Source: JAJYSO01 sp964579505 (GTDB lineage: Bacteria > Bacteroidota > Bacteroidia > Flavobacteriales > Flavobacteriaceae). From it: a DNA stretch of 64,000 nt. The stretch is taken from positions 1-64,000 of the forward strand of contig CAZOGC010000012.1 in assembly GCA_964579505.1 (NCBI GenBank). The letters are read 5' to 3'. The first letter of the stretch is position 1, and each line of letters opens with the position of its first letter. Made by a program: the position numbers and the translations under genes. Below, piece by piece: positions 35,373 to 45,391 of this stretch. The notes beneath the pieces are model-generated. The model did no database searches. It saw only the letters and a program-made list of their open reading frames with translations, and was not told the DNA's origin.

Positions 35373-35505
35373 AATGTTATTTTTATAGGTAGCAATTTAT
35401 ACATTTATGTTGAAGATAAAAACTGCCCCATCATCAACCAACCTCTTTTTAGCACACCTAAATCTTTAATTTTTTGTACTTTGCAGTGTCTCTTAATCGC
35501 CGTTT

Positions 35506-37617
35506 ATGAAGTTTTTCTTTGTCGGGTTATTTCTGTTTTTTTTCTATCCTAGAATATATGCGCAGCAAACCCAAATTGTTAATTACAAAACACTTATAGG
35601 AACCGTTTCTTTTCAACCTAAAGTTAAAGCCGTACAAGGAGAACTGACCGTCACATTTCAATGTCTCCAAAACACAGATTCTATTTATTTAGATGCTAAA
35701 AACATGGAAGTTACTTTAAAACGCGCTTCCTCAAAAAAAATACACCTCAAAATCACTCCCAAAAAAGTATGGTTTCTTGCTCCTTTTAAAGCTGGAAGAA
35801 CCTATTCTATAACCCTAAAATACAACGTACAAAATCCTAAAAAAACCTTGTATTTTGTGGGCTGGAATAACAAAGGAAGCAATCAAATATGGAGTCAAGG
35901 AGAAGGACACTACACCTCTTATTGGCTCCCCAGCATTGATGATAAAAACGATAAAATCATCTTTGATCTCACCTACAAGGTTCCTCAAAGTTACACCGTA
36001 ATTGGTAATGGAAAGCGCGTTGAGCATCAAACAACGACCACTCAAGAAATTTGGCACTACCAAATGAGACACCCTATGAGTAGCTACCTCGTAGCCGTAG
36101 TCGTAGGCCATTATAACAAAAAGAGCCTTACCAGTTCTTCCGGTAAGCCAATTGAACTGTATTTTGAACCAAAATTTTCAGCTAAAGTAGAGCCCACCTA
36201 CCGCTATTCTAAACAGATTTTCGACTTTTTAGAAAAAGAAATCGGAGTAGCCTACCCTTGGGTCAACTACAAGCAGATACCCGTGCGTAATTTTCTCTAT
36301 GCCGGTATGGAAAATACAACCGCCACCATTTTTGCAGAAAGTTTTTTTACTGACTCAATTGGGTTTATAGACCACAACTATGTAAACGTAAACGCCCATG
36401 AGCTGGCGCATCAATGGTTTGGCGATTTGGTAACAGAGCACACCGGGGCAGACCACTGGCTGCAAGAAGGTTTTGCTACGTATTATGCCTTACTAGCCGA
36501 TCGGCAAATTTTTGGAGATGATTATTTTTACCTCAAATTGTATCAATCTGCCGAAAAACTAAAAGCGCGTAGCGACAAAGGAAAAGGACAAGCTCTTATA
36601 AACCCCAAAGCCAACTCGCTTACCTTTTATCAAAAGGGAGCATGGGCGCTACACATATTACGCGAAAAAATAGGCAATGAAGCTTTTAAAGCCGGGATGC
36701 AAGCCTATTTAAAAAAATATGCCTTTAAAAACGCTACCGTAACTAACTTCATAGCCGAGATGGAAAAAAGCAGCGGGCAAGACTTAACTGAATTTGTAAA
36801 CGATTGGATCAAACAAACAGCTTTTCAGGCTAAAGACGCATTGGCTTCACTAAAAAAATCTGCGTTTATTAAAAAGTATATGCAGATAATAGCCCTGCGA
36901 AAAATACCGCTCAAAGAAAAATACACAACCTTAGACCAAGCCTTAAATTTCCCGTCCAATAAATATATTGGGCAAGAAGTTGTCAATCAACTAGCCTCGG
37001 AAACTCCTTCACCCAAGCGATTACAACTTTATAAAAAAGCTTTTAATACCCAAAACACACTTATAAGACAAGCCATTGCCAGTACTTTAACAAAAATACC
37101 TAAAGCATTACAAGCAGCTTATGAAGGCTTACTAAAAGACCCTTCTTATCTTACACAAGAGCAAGCATTGTTTAATTTATGGAAGAATTTTCCTGACAAA
37201 CGAAAGATCTATTTAAATACATTACAAAACACGCAGGGCTTTTACAGTAAAAATGTGCGGCTATTATGGCTAACGTTAAGCCTCGTTACCCAAGAATACC
37301 GCCCTCAAAAAAAACAAGTATACTACAAAGAATTGTCGGGTTACACCGCCCCTGCCTACGACTACTCTATCAGACAAGGAGCTTTTATGCGGTTGTATCA
37401 ATTAAACCTTTTTTCTACACAAAATTACAAAGATTTACTCCAAGCTTGTGAGCATCCGGTATGGCGATTTCGCAGCTTTGCTCAGCAATTGTTGGGCCGA
37501 TTATTAAAAGATAATGACCATCGAAAAAGGTTGCAGAAAGTCTTACCGCAACTGTCTTCAAAAGAACAAAACATACTTAAAAAAGCATTCCAAAAACAAC
37601 ATGAAAATAATGAATAA
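35506..37617 (+). CDS. M1 family aminopeptidase
   Basis: This zinc peptidase of 703 residues has a Sec signal peptide (MKFFFVGLFLFFFYPRIYAQ). The substrate-binding variant GMENTT lies near residue 268, and the zinc site is HELAHQWFGD (H298, E299, H302) with E321 in LQEGFATYY. A C-terminal helical HEAT-like domain follows from about residue 480. It removes N-terminal amino acids from peptides outside the cytoplasm. The hisC gene starts inside its last codons. Confidence 0.93.
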   Translation: MKFFFVGLFLFFFYPRIYAQQTQIVNYKTLIGTVSFQPKVKAVQGELTVTFQCLQNTDSIYLDAKNMEVTLKRASSKKIHLKITPKKVWFLAPFKAGRTYSITLKYNVQNPKKTLYFVGWNNKGSNQIWSQGEGHYTSYWLPSIDDKNDKIIFDLTYKVPQSYTVIGNGKRVEHQTTTTQEIWHYQMRHPMSSYLVAVVVGHYNKKSLTSSSGKPIELYFEPKFSAKVEPTYRYSKQIFDFLEKEIGVAYPWVNYKQIPVRNFLYAGMENTTATIFAESFFTDSIGFIDHNYVNVNAHELAHQWFGDLVTEHTGADHWLQEGFATYYALLADRQIFGDDYFYLKLYQSAEKLKARSDKGKGQALINPKANSLTFYQKGAWALHILREKIGNEAFKAGMQAYLKKYAFKNATVTNFIAEMEKSSGQDLTEFVNDWIKQTAFQAKDALASLKKSAFIKKYMQIIALRKIPLKEKYTTLDQALNFPSNKYIGQEVVNQLASETPSPKRLQLYKKAFNTQNTLIRQAIASTLTKIPKALQAAYEGLLKDPSYLTQEQALFNLWKNFPDKRKIYLNTLQNTQGFYSKNVRLLWLTLSLVTQEYRPQKKQVYYKELSGYTAPAYDYSIRQGAFMRLYQLNLFSTQNYKDLLQACEHPVWRFRSFAQQLLGRLLKDNDHRKRLQKVLPQLSSKEQNILKKAFQKQHENNE

Positions 37618-38644
37618 TTCTACAGAAAATCTAGTTAGAGAAAATATTAAAAAACTGGTTCCATATTCTAGCGCTCGTTCAGAATTTAAAGGAACAGCCG
37701 GCATATTTTTAGATGCTAATGAAAATCCTTACGGCACCTATAATCGTTATCCGGATCCATTTCAATTAGCCCTAAAAGAAAAATTAGCAGTCACAAAAGG
37801 CATTCGTCCCGAGCAACTATTCCTCAGCAATGGAAGTGATGGAATTGTAGATATGAGTTATCGTATTTTTTGTGAGCCGGGAAAAGATAAGGCACTTACT
37901 TTTGCCCCCACATTTGGCATGTACACTGTGGCAGCAGCACTCAATAATGTAACGCTTATAAAAGTACCTCTGGATGCAGATTTTCAAATAGCTGTAGAAA
38001 CTTTTAAGCCTTATTTAGCCGACCCGCATTTAAAACTGGTTTTTTTGTGTTCTCCTAACAACCCCACCGGCAACCACATGCATCGAGAAGCCATTGATTT
38101 TGTACTCGACAATTTTAACGGAATCATTATTTTAGACGAAGCCTATATAGATTTTAGCACCCGAGCTTCATACACTGCTAAGTTGGCGCAGTACCCCAAC
38201 TTAGTTATTTTGCAAACTATGAGCAAAGCATGGGGGTTAGCCGGTGGACGTGTAGGAATGGCTATTATGAATGAGCATTTAGTAGCCTATTACAACAAGA
38301 TAAAAACGCCTTATAATGTAAGTTCTATCAATCAAGAAACAGCACTCAAAGTTCTCAATGAAAAAGCTGAATACGACAAAAATTTGGCCGCTATATTAGC
38401 TGAAAAAAATCGGGTAATTACTGCCTTAGAAAACAATTCACTCATTCAGAAAATATATCCATCAGATACTAATTTTTTACTGGTAAAAGTGGCTGATGCC
38501 AACAAGTTATACACTCAATTAACCCAACACCAAATTATCGTTCGCAATCAGGACCGAGTAATCAAAAAATGTTTACGTATTACCATTGGAACTCCAGAAG
38601 AAAACACAAAACTTATCGAGGCGCTACAAGCTATAAACACCTAA
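37601..38644 (+). CDS. hisC: Histidinol-phosphate aminotransferase
   Basis: This PLP enzyme has 347 residues, with the start at ATG 37601 or 37610. It transaminates imidazole acetol phosphate in histidine synthesis. The N-terminal LDANENPYGTYNRYPDPFQ and the middle FLCSPNNPTGNHM and ILDEAYIDF are diagnostic of HisC. The PLP lysine is in TMSKAWGLAGGRVG. Its first codons overlap the aminopeptidase stop by 17 (or 8) bases. No other his gene is in the window. A strong terminator follows. Confidence 0.92.
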   Translation: MKIMNNSTENLVRENIKKLVPYSSARSEFKGTAGIFLDANENPYGTYNRYPDPFQLALKEKLAVTKGIRPEQLFLSNGSDGIVDMSYRIFCEPGKDKALTFAPTFGMYTVAAALNNVTLIKVPLDADFQIAVETFKPYLADPHLKLVFLCSPNNPTGNHMHREAIDFVLDNFNGIIILDEAYIDFSTRASYTAKLAQYPNLVILQTMSKAWGLAGGRVGMAIMNEHLVAYYNKIKTPYNVSSINQETALKVLNEKAEYDKNLAAILAEKNRVITALENNSLIQKIYPSDTNFLLVKVADANKLYTQLTQHQIIVRNQDRVIKKCLRITIGTPEENTKLIEALQAINT

Positions 38645-38651
38645 ACGACAC

Positions 38652-38692
38652 AAAAAAGCGGCTTCTTCAGTGTGAAGAAGCCGCTTTTTTTA
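38652..38692 (+). terminator. Terminator after hisC
   Basis: A long perfect stem (AAAAAAGCGGCTTCTTCA and its complement, 38652-38669 and 38673-38690) is followed by more T. It also lies at the end of the convergent minus-strand gene and could work both ways. Confidence 0.9.
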
Positions 38693-38704
38693 AATATGTT
38701 TTTC

Positions 38705-39106
38705 TTAGTTTTCGCTATACTCTTCAGCATATTCTTTTAACTCTTCATTAAAAAATCTAAGTTCTTGCTTGTTACGTTTATGTTCTTCTCGTTGAATTAA
38801 GATAAGCAAATACAATAAATTCTCAGTAGGAGTACCCGATTCAACCTCACCAGCAGAAAGCACTTCTCCCGTTTCTTCATCTACAATATCTTCTTCATCA
38901 TTGGGTAAGCTTACCGCAAACGTATCAAACTCTTCTATATGCTCATAGGTTAACCGTATTGTTTTAGCCACTACCGGGCGCTTTTCAGCCACTGCATAGG
39001 GGCGTAATTTTTTAAGGTCTTCAACTAATGTATTGGTAACAATACCATTTCTTTTTAAATCATCAATGATTTTTTCTATAAGCTTTTGCGCATCTGTATT
39101 TGTCAA
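38705..39106 (-). CDS. Acidic protein of unknown function
   Basis: This protein of 133 residues has no signal peptide. It is predicted mostly helical at both ends (KLIEKIIDDLKRNGIVTNTL; LILIQREEHKRNKQELRFFN) with a central acidic, disordered-looking part (NDEEDIVDEETGEVLSAGEV). I do not recognise the family. It is divergent from the helicase gene and shares the gap with its promoter. Its 3' end faces the hisC terminator. Confidence 0.6.
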   Translation of the reverse strand: MTNTDAQKLIEKIIDDLKRNGIVTNTLVEDLKKLRPYAVAEKRPVVAKTIRLTYEHIEEFDTFAVSLPNDEEDIVDEETGEVLSAGEVESGTPTENLLYLLILIQREEHKRNKQELRFFNEELKEYAEEYSEN

Positions 39107-39261
39107 AACAATTTGGTTTATATAGGTAAATGAATGGGTGCAAATTTAATTCTTAAATAAAATATTTTACGTTAAAACCGCAATAAATATTTAAATAAGT
39201 AGCCTTTATTAGGCCTGTATTAAATCATTAACAGATATTCACACCAATTAACAGAAATAAA

Positions 39262-39293
39262 TTGCGCTAAACCTTGAATTCTGCTTACTTTTG
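39262..39293 (+). promoter_or_regulatory. Promoter of the DEAH helicase gene
   Basis: TTG at 39262-39264 and TACTTTTG at 39286-39293 are separated by 21 bases, matching the Bacteroidota consensus. The ATG is 35 bases further on. Confidence 0.6.
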
Positions 39294-39328
39294 CAAAGTT
39301 CTATTTTTAAACACGGGAAGAAGTTTAT

Positions 39329-40828
39329 ATGACTGAGGCAACTGCAGAAAAAGAGTTATACGATTATCAAGAAGAAGATTTAAAGAAGATTTTTCATTAC
39401 CTAAACGAAGCTCCGGATAACTACAATTTACTGTATCAATTACCCACCGGGGGAGGAAAAACTGTGGTTTTTTCTGAAATTGTTCGACGGTATTTACGAC
39501 AAACCGACAAGAAGGTAATGATTCTGACCCATCGCATTGAGTTGTGCAAACAGACTTCAAAAATGCTCAAGGGTTTTGGTGTGCGTAATAAAATTATAAA
39601 TAGTAAAGTAAAATCTTTACCCGAAGAAAATGACTACCAATGTTTTGTAGCAATGGTAGAAACGCTTAACAATCGGTTAAACGATGAGGTGGTTGAGGTT
39701 TCTAACGTTGGGTTAGTAATTATAGACGAGGCCCATTACAACTCTTTTACCAAACTTTTTAAATATTTTAAAGATTCTTTTATATTAGGTGTTACTGCCA
39801 CTCCGTTGAGCTCTAACATCAAACTGCCAATGAAAGACAATTACAAAGAACTAGTAGTTGGTCACTCCATTTCTTGGCTAATTGAACACGGCTTTTTGGC
39901 ACGAGCCAACACCTATAGCTATAACGTTAAACTAAGTTCTCTACAAATTGGTATAAATGGTGATTATACTGTAAAATCATCGGAAGATTTATATACTGAT
40001 ATGGCCATGCAAAACAAACTATTGCATGCCTATGAAGAGCGCTGCAAAGGCACTAAAACACTTATTTTTAACAACGGGATTAACACCTCGTGGTATGTGT
40101 ATGAAACCTTTAAGCAAGCTGGTTATGAGATTCGTCACTTAGACAATACACACAGCAAACAAGAGCGCAAAGATATTTTAGATTGGTTTCACAACAAGCC
40201 CGATGCCATTTTAACTTCTGTAAGCATCTTAACTACCGGCTTTGACGAACCTGATGTAAAAAACATCATTTTAAATCGTGCTACAAAATCACTAACGCTT
40301 TACTACCAAATGATTGGGCGTGGTTCAAGGCGTTTGTCTGATAAAAATGAATTTAATGTAATTGATTTAGGTAACAATGCCGCACGTTTTGGTATGTGGG
40401 ATGCCCCGGTAGATTGGCAGCTTATCTTTGAAAGTCCCGATTATTTTCTTGAAAATATTGTTAGCGATGACACTATAGAGCGTCAGTTTTCATACGAAAT
40501 GCCTGAAGAGGTACGCAAACTGTTTAAAAATTCAGAAAATATCGATTTTGATATCAAAAAAGAATACACTAAAGCTATTAACAACGGTCGAAAGTCAAAA
40601 GAGGTTTTAGACGCATCTATAGAGCAACATGCTCGTATGTGTAAAGAAAATAGTGAAGACATTTTTGACGCTCGTATTTTGGCACAAGAATTAAAAGATG
40701 ATATTCGCGATCGTGTTAGACGATATTCCTACTGCATTATTAACAACACCAAGAATTATCGCAATTGGCTATTTGAAGATTATTATAGAAAACTACGTTT
40801 ACGGTTAACGGAAATGTTTAGAGAATAA
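39329..40828 (+). CDS. DEAH-box superfamily 2 helicase
   Basis: This protein of 499 residues shows motif I LPTGGGKTVVFSEIVRR, motif II VIIDEAH, motif III GVTATPL and motif VI QMIGRGSRR. It belongs to the SSL2/RadD-like group. A short helical C-terminal part (about 390-499) is not part of the core. It probably unwinds nucleic acid in repair or RNA turnover; the exact role is not evident. Its stop lies 6 bases from the end of the convergent lipoprotein gene. Confidence 0.88.
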   Translation: MTEATAEKELYDYQEEDLKKIFHYLNEAPDNYNLLYQLPTGGGKTVVFSEIVRRYLRQTDKKVMILTHRIELCKQTSKMLKGFGVRNKIINSKVKSLPEENDYQCFVAMVETLNNRLNDEVVEVSNVGLVIIDEAHYNSFTKLFKYFKDSFILGVTATPLSSNIKLPMKDNYKELVVGHSISWLIEHGFLARANTYSYNVKLSSLQIGINGDYTVKSSEDLYTDMAMQNKLLHAYEERCKGTKTLIFNNGINTSWYVYETFKQAGYEIRHLDNTHSKQERKDILDWFHNKPDAILTSVSILTTGFDEPDVKNIILNRATKSLTLYYQMIGRGSRRLSDKNEFNVIDLGNNAARFGMWDAPVDWQLIFESPDYFLENIVSDDTIERQFSYEMPEEVRKLFKNSENIDFDIKKEYTKAINNGRKSKEVLDASIEQHARMCKENSEDIFDARILAQELKDDIRDRVRRYSYCIINNTKNYRNWLFEDYYRKLRLRLTEMFRE

Positions 40829-40834
40829 ACAATT

Positions 40835-43300
40835 TTATTCTACTTCATACACCAAAATCGTATCTTCATCACCTCTAACTAACAACTCGAGTCCACCGTG
40901 ATTATTCATGTTTTTTAAATCTATAGTAGAATTACCATAGACCGGAAAACCCGAAAATAGTTTCGCTTTACTATCAAATAAATACACTTTATGTGCCTGT
41001 GTGTCAGTAATGGTTATATATAATTTATCTTTTATATAAAATATCTTAGGCGCTGTGTATAACCCGTAATCTAAGGAGATTTCCGTTCCTTTTATCGTTA
41101 GTTTATTATCAGAAAAGGTAACCAATGTATGAGGAGTTGCATACATTTTGTTTTCAGGTGTAAGCCCCAAATCTTTTTTATGAATTTTACCCTGCTGACT
41201 AATCTGCACAAGCTGCCCCTTCTTGTCTGTTGAGGTGAACTGCTTGTTATATACATACCAATCATTATCAGAAAAATCTATTTTTTCTTTTACCGGCACG
41301 CGCGTTTGCCCCCGCGGATTTAAAATATGAAGTTTACCTGACTCCTCTGCTACAATAATGTAATCTTTATTACCTATACGATAATGTTTAGGCGCATGCA
41401 AAACCGGACTTTTTGTTGACGCAAACTCAAATCCTTTTACCGGTTTTAAATGCTTATCTAACATCGTTAGTTTATCTCCTTGTGTTATAACAAACCGAAA
41501 ACGCCCATTCTGTGCATAATCAAAAAGAGCCAACGGTTGCGTTATAGGTGCTTTAAACGATTCGTTAAACGGCTTCACCACGTTACCTTCTCTATCTATA
41601 ATAAAAAACGTATGCGGGGTTACAAAAGCCATCTGAATACGATGATTTTGGTAAATATCAATGGGTTGAATACCTCCTAAAATACGTCCATCTAGTTGTT
41701 TTTCCCAGCGCAGTTTCCCATTTTCATCATACACATACAACTTATTTGATTCACCTTGCACCACAATATCGTAGTGTCGTGTGCGCCAATTAATAAAAAA
41801 CCAAGGGCCGGCAGCTATTTTTTCTTTTAATCGAATACTCTCTATCTGCAATCCACCTTGAGGGGTATGCTCAGATTCTACCGTAGTAAGTAACCCGTTT
41901 ACATAAGTAAAATTATCGTGGTTAATAAACTGTAAAGCTGCATATTTATAGGCCGCGCTCTTAGCCTTTTTAGTAGCCTCTTCATATTTTTCTGAAGCAT
42001 TTTTTGTCAGATAACTCAACATATTTTTGGTGATACCCACCAACAATAAAGATGATTTTTCATCTAGTTTATCAGTCATATTTCGGTACGCCTCTCTTTG
42101 GGCCAGCACCGTTTTGTTTTGGTAATTATCAATAATATTTTCTAAAGCAGACCTACTCTTGGCAAACACAAAAAATTGGTTTATCTGCGTATAAAATTTG
42201 AGATGTCGAATACTGACTAACGGACGCAATGCTTTATAAAAATAATTACTTTTTGAAAAGGCATACACTTTGTAATTTCGGTGAGTATCTATTAATTGGC
42301 TAAACGGTTTTAAATCTGTAGCCATTGTAGCCGCTTTTTTTGAACGCAAGACAAAAACAGCTCCTTCTCTATTAAATATTTTTCCTATCTCAACAGAGGC
42401 TGACAATAAATCAACTTCTAATTTCGGGTAATTTTCTTTGCGATAAAAAGACAAGTTCTTTTTTATTTTTTCAAAATCATCATAGGTATAACTGTAAAAC
42501 CCACGTGCACTTAACGGGGTAATTTCAGCCAGCTTGTTAGACTGTGGGTTTGTACCTTTTAGAATTCCTAAAATTTCGTCCTTTTCCGGCAGTGTTACCC
42601 CATCTACATGAAAACGATTATTCTGAACAAGCGCATCTAAAGCCACCCAACCTGAAAAATATTTAGAAAACACCGTTGATGCACGCGGTAATAACGCTGA
42701 AAAAACACGTTGAAACTGAGGCACATTAACAAATACAGCCGTATTTTTTGCGTCTTCAGAGGTGTACAATTTTTTTAATTCTTCATCAGAAATTAATTGA
42801 TCAGCAGAAAGACGAACCATGTTCTCTACCACTAACTTCGACGTACCAAAAACAAAAAAGTTATTCAATTTTGCCCCATATAGCGCTTTCCTGTCAAGTT
42901 GATAGGTTTTGATTTCCGTTCCATTATAAGTAAACCCCTTTATCTTTTCGTAGCCTATTTTCTGAAGTAAATCGCTTTCGATTGGCGTAATTAAAGTAGC
43001 CGCCACTTTGGTTCGTCCCACTCTAGAAAAGCACAACAAACTTTTGTCTGATAAATTTAGCTTTTTGATGGGCTCATAAACAGCTTCAAAATACTGCACT
43101 ATAGGAAGTGTATGATTTGCTCTTAAAAATGAGTTTTGCTGTAATTGTTGAACTAAATCATTTAAATTCCTCGTTTTTACCACTACGGCTGTTTCACTAG
43201 GAACCAGTGAGAGCATAGCCAATGAAGATTTTTGTTGAGGCTGGCACGAGAAAAAGCACACACACACAATTGAAAGGAGAAAGAAAAGCAGTTTTTTCAT
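40835..43300 (-). CDS. Large lipoprotein with a propeller-like C-terminus
   Basis: This protein of 821 residues has a lipoprotein signal from the ATG at 43300 (MKKLLFFLLSIVCVCFFSC, Cys at 19); an upstream start at 43384 would add 28 residues before the signal. The N-terminal half (about 20-500) resembles a repeated extracellular adaptor-type region with alternating strands and helices. The C-terminal part (about 530-820) has repeats such as LYVYDENGKLRWEKQLDG and FFIIDREGNVVKPF, as in a beta-propeller. I do not recognise a named family. Confidence 0.65.
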   Translation of the reverse strand: MKKLLFFLLSIVCVCFFSCQPQQKSSLAMLSLVPSETAVVVKTRNLNDLVQQLQQNSFLRANHTLPIVQYFEAVYEPIKKLNLSDKSLLCFSRVGRTKVAATLITPIESDLLQKIGYEKIKGFTYNGTEIKTYQLDRKALYGAKLNNFFVFGTSKLVVENMVRLSADQLISDEELKKLYTSEDAKNTAVFVNVPQFQRVFSALLPRASTVFSKYFSGWVALDALVQNNRFHVDGVTLPEKDEILGILKGTNPQSNKLAEITPLSARGFYSYTYDDFEKIKKNLSFYRKENYPKLEVDLLSASVEIGKIFNREGAVFVLRSKKAATMATDLKPFSQLIDTHRNYKVYAFSKSNYFYKALRPLVSIRHLKFYTQINQFFVFAKSRSALENIIDNYQNKTVLAQREAYRNMTDKLDEKSSLLLVGITKNMLSYLTKNASEKYEEATKKAKSAAYKYAALQFINHDNFTYVNGLLTTVESEHTPQGGLQIESIRLKEKIAAGPWFFINWRTRHYDIVVQGESNKLYVYDENGKLRWEKQLDGRILGGIQPIDIYQNHRIQMAFVTPHTFFIIDREGNVVKPFNESFKAPITQPLALFDYAQNGRFRFVITQGDKLTMLDKHLKPVKGFEFASTKSPVLHAPKHYRIGNKDYIIVAEESGKLHILNPRGQTRVPVKEKIDFSDNDWYVYNKQFTSTDKKGQLVQISQQGKIHKKDLGLTPENKMYATPHTLVTFSDNKLTIKGTEISLDYGLYTAPKIFYIKDKLYITITDTQAHKVYLFDSKAKLFSGFPVYGNSTIDLKNMNNHGGLELLVRGDEDTILVYEVE

Positions 43301-43360
43301 AAGGCGTTTTCTACAAAGGCAAATATATGCAATATGAGGTTTTTGCATAAAATAAAGCAC

Positions 43361-43392
43361 AAAAAAAGCCTTCATGCATAGCAAAAAGGCTT
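43361..43392 (-). terminator. Terminator after rpsT
   Basis: On the minus strand the stem AAGCCTT / AAGGCTT is followed by seven T, 24 bases after the rpsT stop. Confidence 0.65.
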
Positions 43393-43415
43393 AAAATTTT
43401 GTTTACACTAATTAA

Positions 43416-43664
43416 CTATAGTGCATTCACGTGTTTAGTCAAGTCTGATTTTAAGTGAGCCGCTTTATTCTTATGAATAATATTGTTTTTAGCCAACTTA
43501 TCTATTTTAGAGATAACTTCAGGGTAAAGTTTCTCTGCTTCAGCTTTGTCAGCTTTTCTGATTTCTTTGATTGCTGTACGTGCTGTTTTGTGTTGATAGC
43601 GATTGCGAAGACGACGAGTTTCACTGCTACGTACACGTTTTTTAGCTGATTTGTGATTTGCCAT
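43416..43664 (-). CDS. rpsT: 30S ribosomal protein S20
   Basis: This protein of 82 residues has the typical S20 start MANHKSAKKRVRSSETRRLR, and the Ala/Lys-rich helices continue to KSDLTKHVNAL. The reading frame is open further upstream, through the tRNA gene, but the ATG at 43664 matches the family's usual N-terminus. It binds 16S rRNA at the base of the small subunit. tRNA-Glu lies 20 bases upstream on the same strand. Confidence 0.96.
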   Translation of the reverse strand: MANHKSAKKRVRSSETRRLRNRYQHKTARTAIKEIRKADKAEAEKLYPEVISKIDKLAKNNIIHKNKAAHLKSDLTKHVNAL

Positions 43665-43684
43665 AATTCTCTTATTTCTTTTTG

Positions 43685-43756
43685 TAGTCCGTAGGGGAAT
43701 CGAACCCCTGTTACCAGGATGAAAACCTGACGTCCTAACCACTAGACGAACGGACC
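43685..43756 (-). tRNA. tRNA-Glu (anticodon UUC)
   Basis: On the minus strand a complete cloverleaf can be drawn, of 72 bases. The acceptor stem is GGTCCGT / ACGGACT, the anticodon loop TTTTCAT sits in the CAGG/CCTG stem and gives TTC, and the T arm has GGTTCGATTCC. The CCA end is not encoded. It sits between proS and rpsT, a common arrangement in this family. Confidence 0.95.
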
Positions 43757-43820
43757 ATTTCTAAATGCGGATGCAAAAATATAACTTATTTTGATTGCCA
43801 CAAACTTTTCTCAATTATTT

Positions 43821-45299
43821 TTAGTAGGCTTTTGCAAAAAGCACACGTTGCACAGATGGGTTGCCGGTCAATACGCATTTACCATCTTCTTTTTCAGCAT
43901 TTAATGGGATGCAACGAATGGTAGCTTTTGTCATTTTTTTTATACGCTCTTCAGTTTCTGTTGTCCCATCCCAATGAGCAGAGATAAATCCCCCTTTCTC
44001 TTTCAATACTTTTTTAAACTCATCAAACGTATCAACCTTCGTGATATGTTCATCTCTATACTGTTTGGCTCTCTCAAAAAGTGAAACCTGAATTTCTTCC
44101 ATAAGGTTTTCTACCGTACTTACCACTTCCTCTTGCGCCACGTACGATTTAGTTAAGGTGTCTCTACGAGCTAACTCTACCGTTCCTTTTTCTAAATCTT
44201 TCGGGCCAATGGCAATTCTTACCGGCACTCCTTGCATCTCGTAATGAGCAAATTTCCAACCCGGTTTTTGCGTATCTCGATCGTCAAATTTTACAGAAAT
44301 ACCCTTTTGTCGCAACTGTGCAGCTAATTTTTTAGCCACTATAGACACCTCAGCCAGTTGTTCCTTGTTTCTATAAATTGGTACAATGGCCACTTGAATA
44401 GGAGCCAATTTAGGTGGCAACACCAATCCGTGGTCATCACTATGTGTCATAATAAGCGCGCCGATTAAACGGGTAGAAACACCCCAACTAGTAGACCACA
44501 CGTGGTTTAGCTTTCCCTCTTTAGAGGTGTATTGTACATCAAAAGCCTTGGCAAAATTCTGCCCTAAAAAGTGTGAGGTACCGGCTTGAAGCGCCTTACC
44601 GTCTTGCATTAACGCCTCAATACAAAAGGTTTCTTCTGCTCCGGCAAAACGTTCGCTTTCTGTTTTAATGCCTTGTATTACAGGAATACCCATAAAATTC
44701 TCCACAAAATCGGCATACAGGCTATTTATCATTTTAGTCTCTTCAACAGCTTCTTCTTTGGTGGCATGTGCTGTGTGACCTTCTTGCCACAAAAATTCAG
44801 CTGTTCGTAAAAACAAACGAGTACGCATTTCCCAACGTACCACATTGGCCCATTGGTTAATTTTTATTGGCAAATCGCGATATGACTGAATCCATCCCTT
44901 ATACGTGTTCCATATAATAGCTTCAGAAGTGGGACGAACTACTAATTCTTCCTCCAGTTTTGCCTCCGGATCTACCATTAACTTAGACGGGTTATCAGGG
45001 TCGTTTTTTAAGCGATAGTGTGTAACCACTGCACATTCTTTGGCAAAGCCTTCAGCATTTTTTTCTTCAGCTTCAAACATGCTTTTCGGTACAAATAGCG
45101 GAAAATAGGCATTTTGATGGCCTGTTTCTTTAAACATTCCGTCTAATTTGCGTTGCATTTTTTCCCAAATAGCATAGCCGTGGGGCTTAATGGTCATACA
45201 ACCACGTACTTGTGAGTTTTCTGCTAAATCTGCAGCAAGTACTAATTCGTTATACCATTTAGAATAATCTTTATTTCGAGGGGTAAGTTTCGCAGCCAT
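43821..45299 (-). CDS. proS: Prolyl-tRNA synthetase (short, archaeal/eukaryote-type)
   Basis: This class II synthetase of 492 residues has the start at ATG 45299 (MAAKLTPRNKDYSKWYNELV). Motif 2 is in VVRWEMRTRLFLRTAEFLWQ and motif 3 in HSDDHGLVLPPKLAP. It lacks the editing insert of the bacterial long form. It has the C-terminal extension of the archaeal/eukaryal group (ending VLFAKAY). It charges tRNA-Pro. Bacteroidota commonly use this type. The divergent lipoprotein gene starts 93 bases away. Confidence 0.96.
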   Translation of the reverse strand: MAAKLTPRNKDYSKWYNELVLAADLAENSQVRGCMTIKPHGYAIWEKMQRKLDGMFKETGHQNAYFPLFVPKSMFEAEEKNAEGFAKECAVVTHYRLKNDPDNPSKLMVDPEAKLEEELVVRPTSEAIIWNTYKGWIQSYRDLPIKINQWANVVRWEMRTRLFLRTAEFLWQEGHTAHATKEEAVEETKMINSLYADFVENFMGIPVIQGIKTESERFAGAEETFCIEALMQDGKALQAGTSHFLGQNFAKAFDVQYTSKEGKLNHVWSTSWGVSTRLIGALIMTHSDDHGLVLPPKLAPIQVAIVPIYRNKEQLAEVSIVAKKLAAQLRQKGISVKFDDRDTQKPGWKFAHYEMQGVPVRIAIGPKDLEKGTVELARRDTLTKSYVAQEEVVSTVENLMEEIQVSLFERAKQYRDEHITKVDTFDEFKKVLKEKGGFISAHWDGTTETEERIKKMTKATIRCIPLNAEKEDGKCVLTGNPSVQRVLFAKAY

Positions 45300-45391
45300 A
45301 ATTTGGCACAAATGTTGTATTTATGTTAACGGTTTCCGTTTTCGGACAAAAATAATTAATTTTAATCATCACACAATAAAAAAGATAGGTT

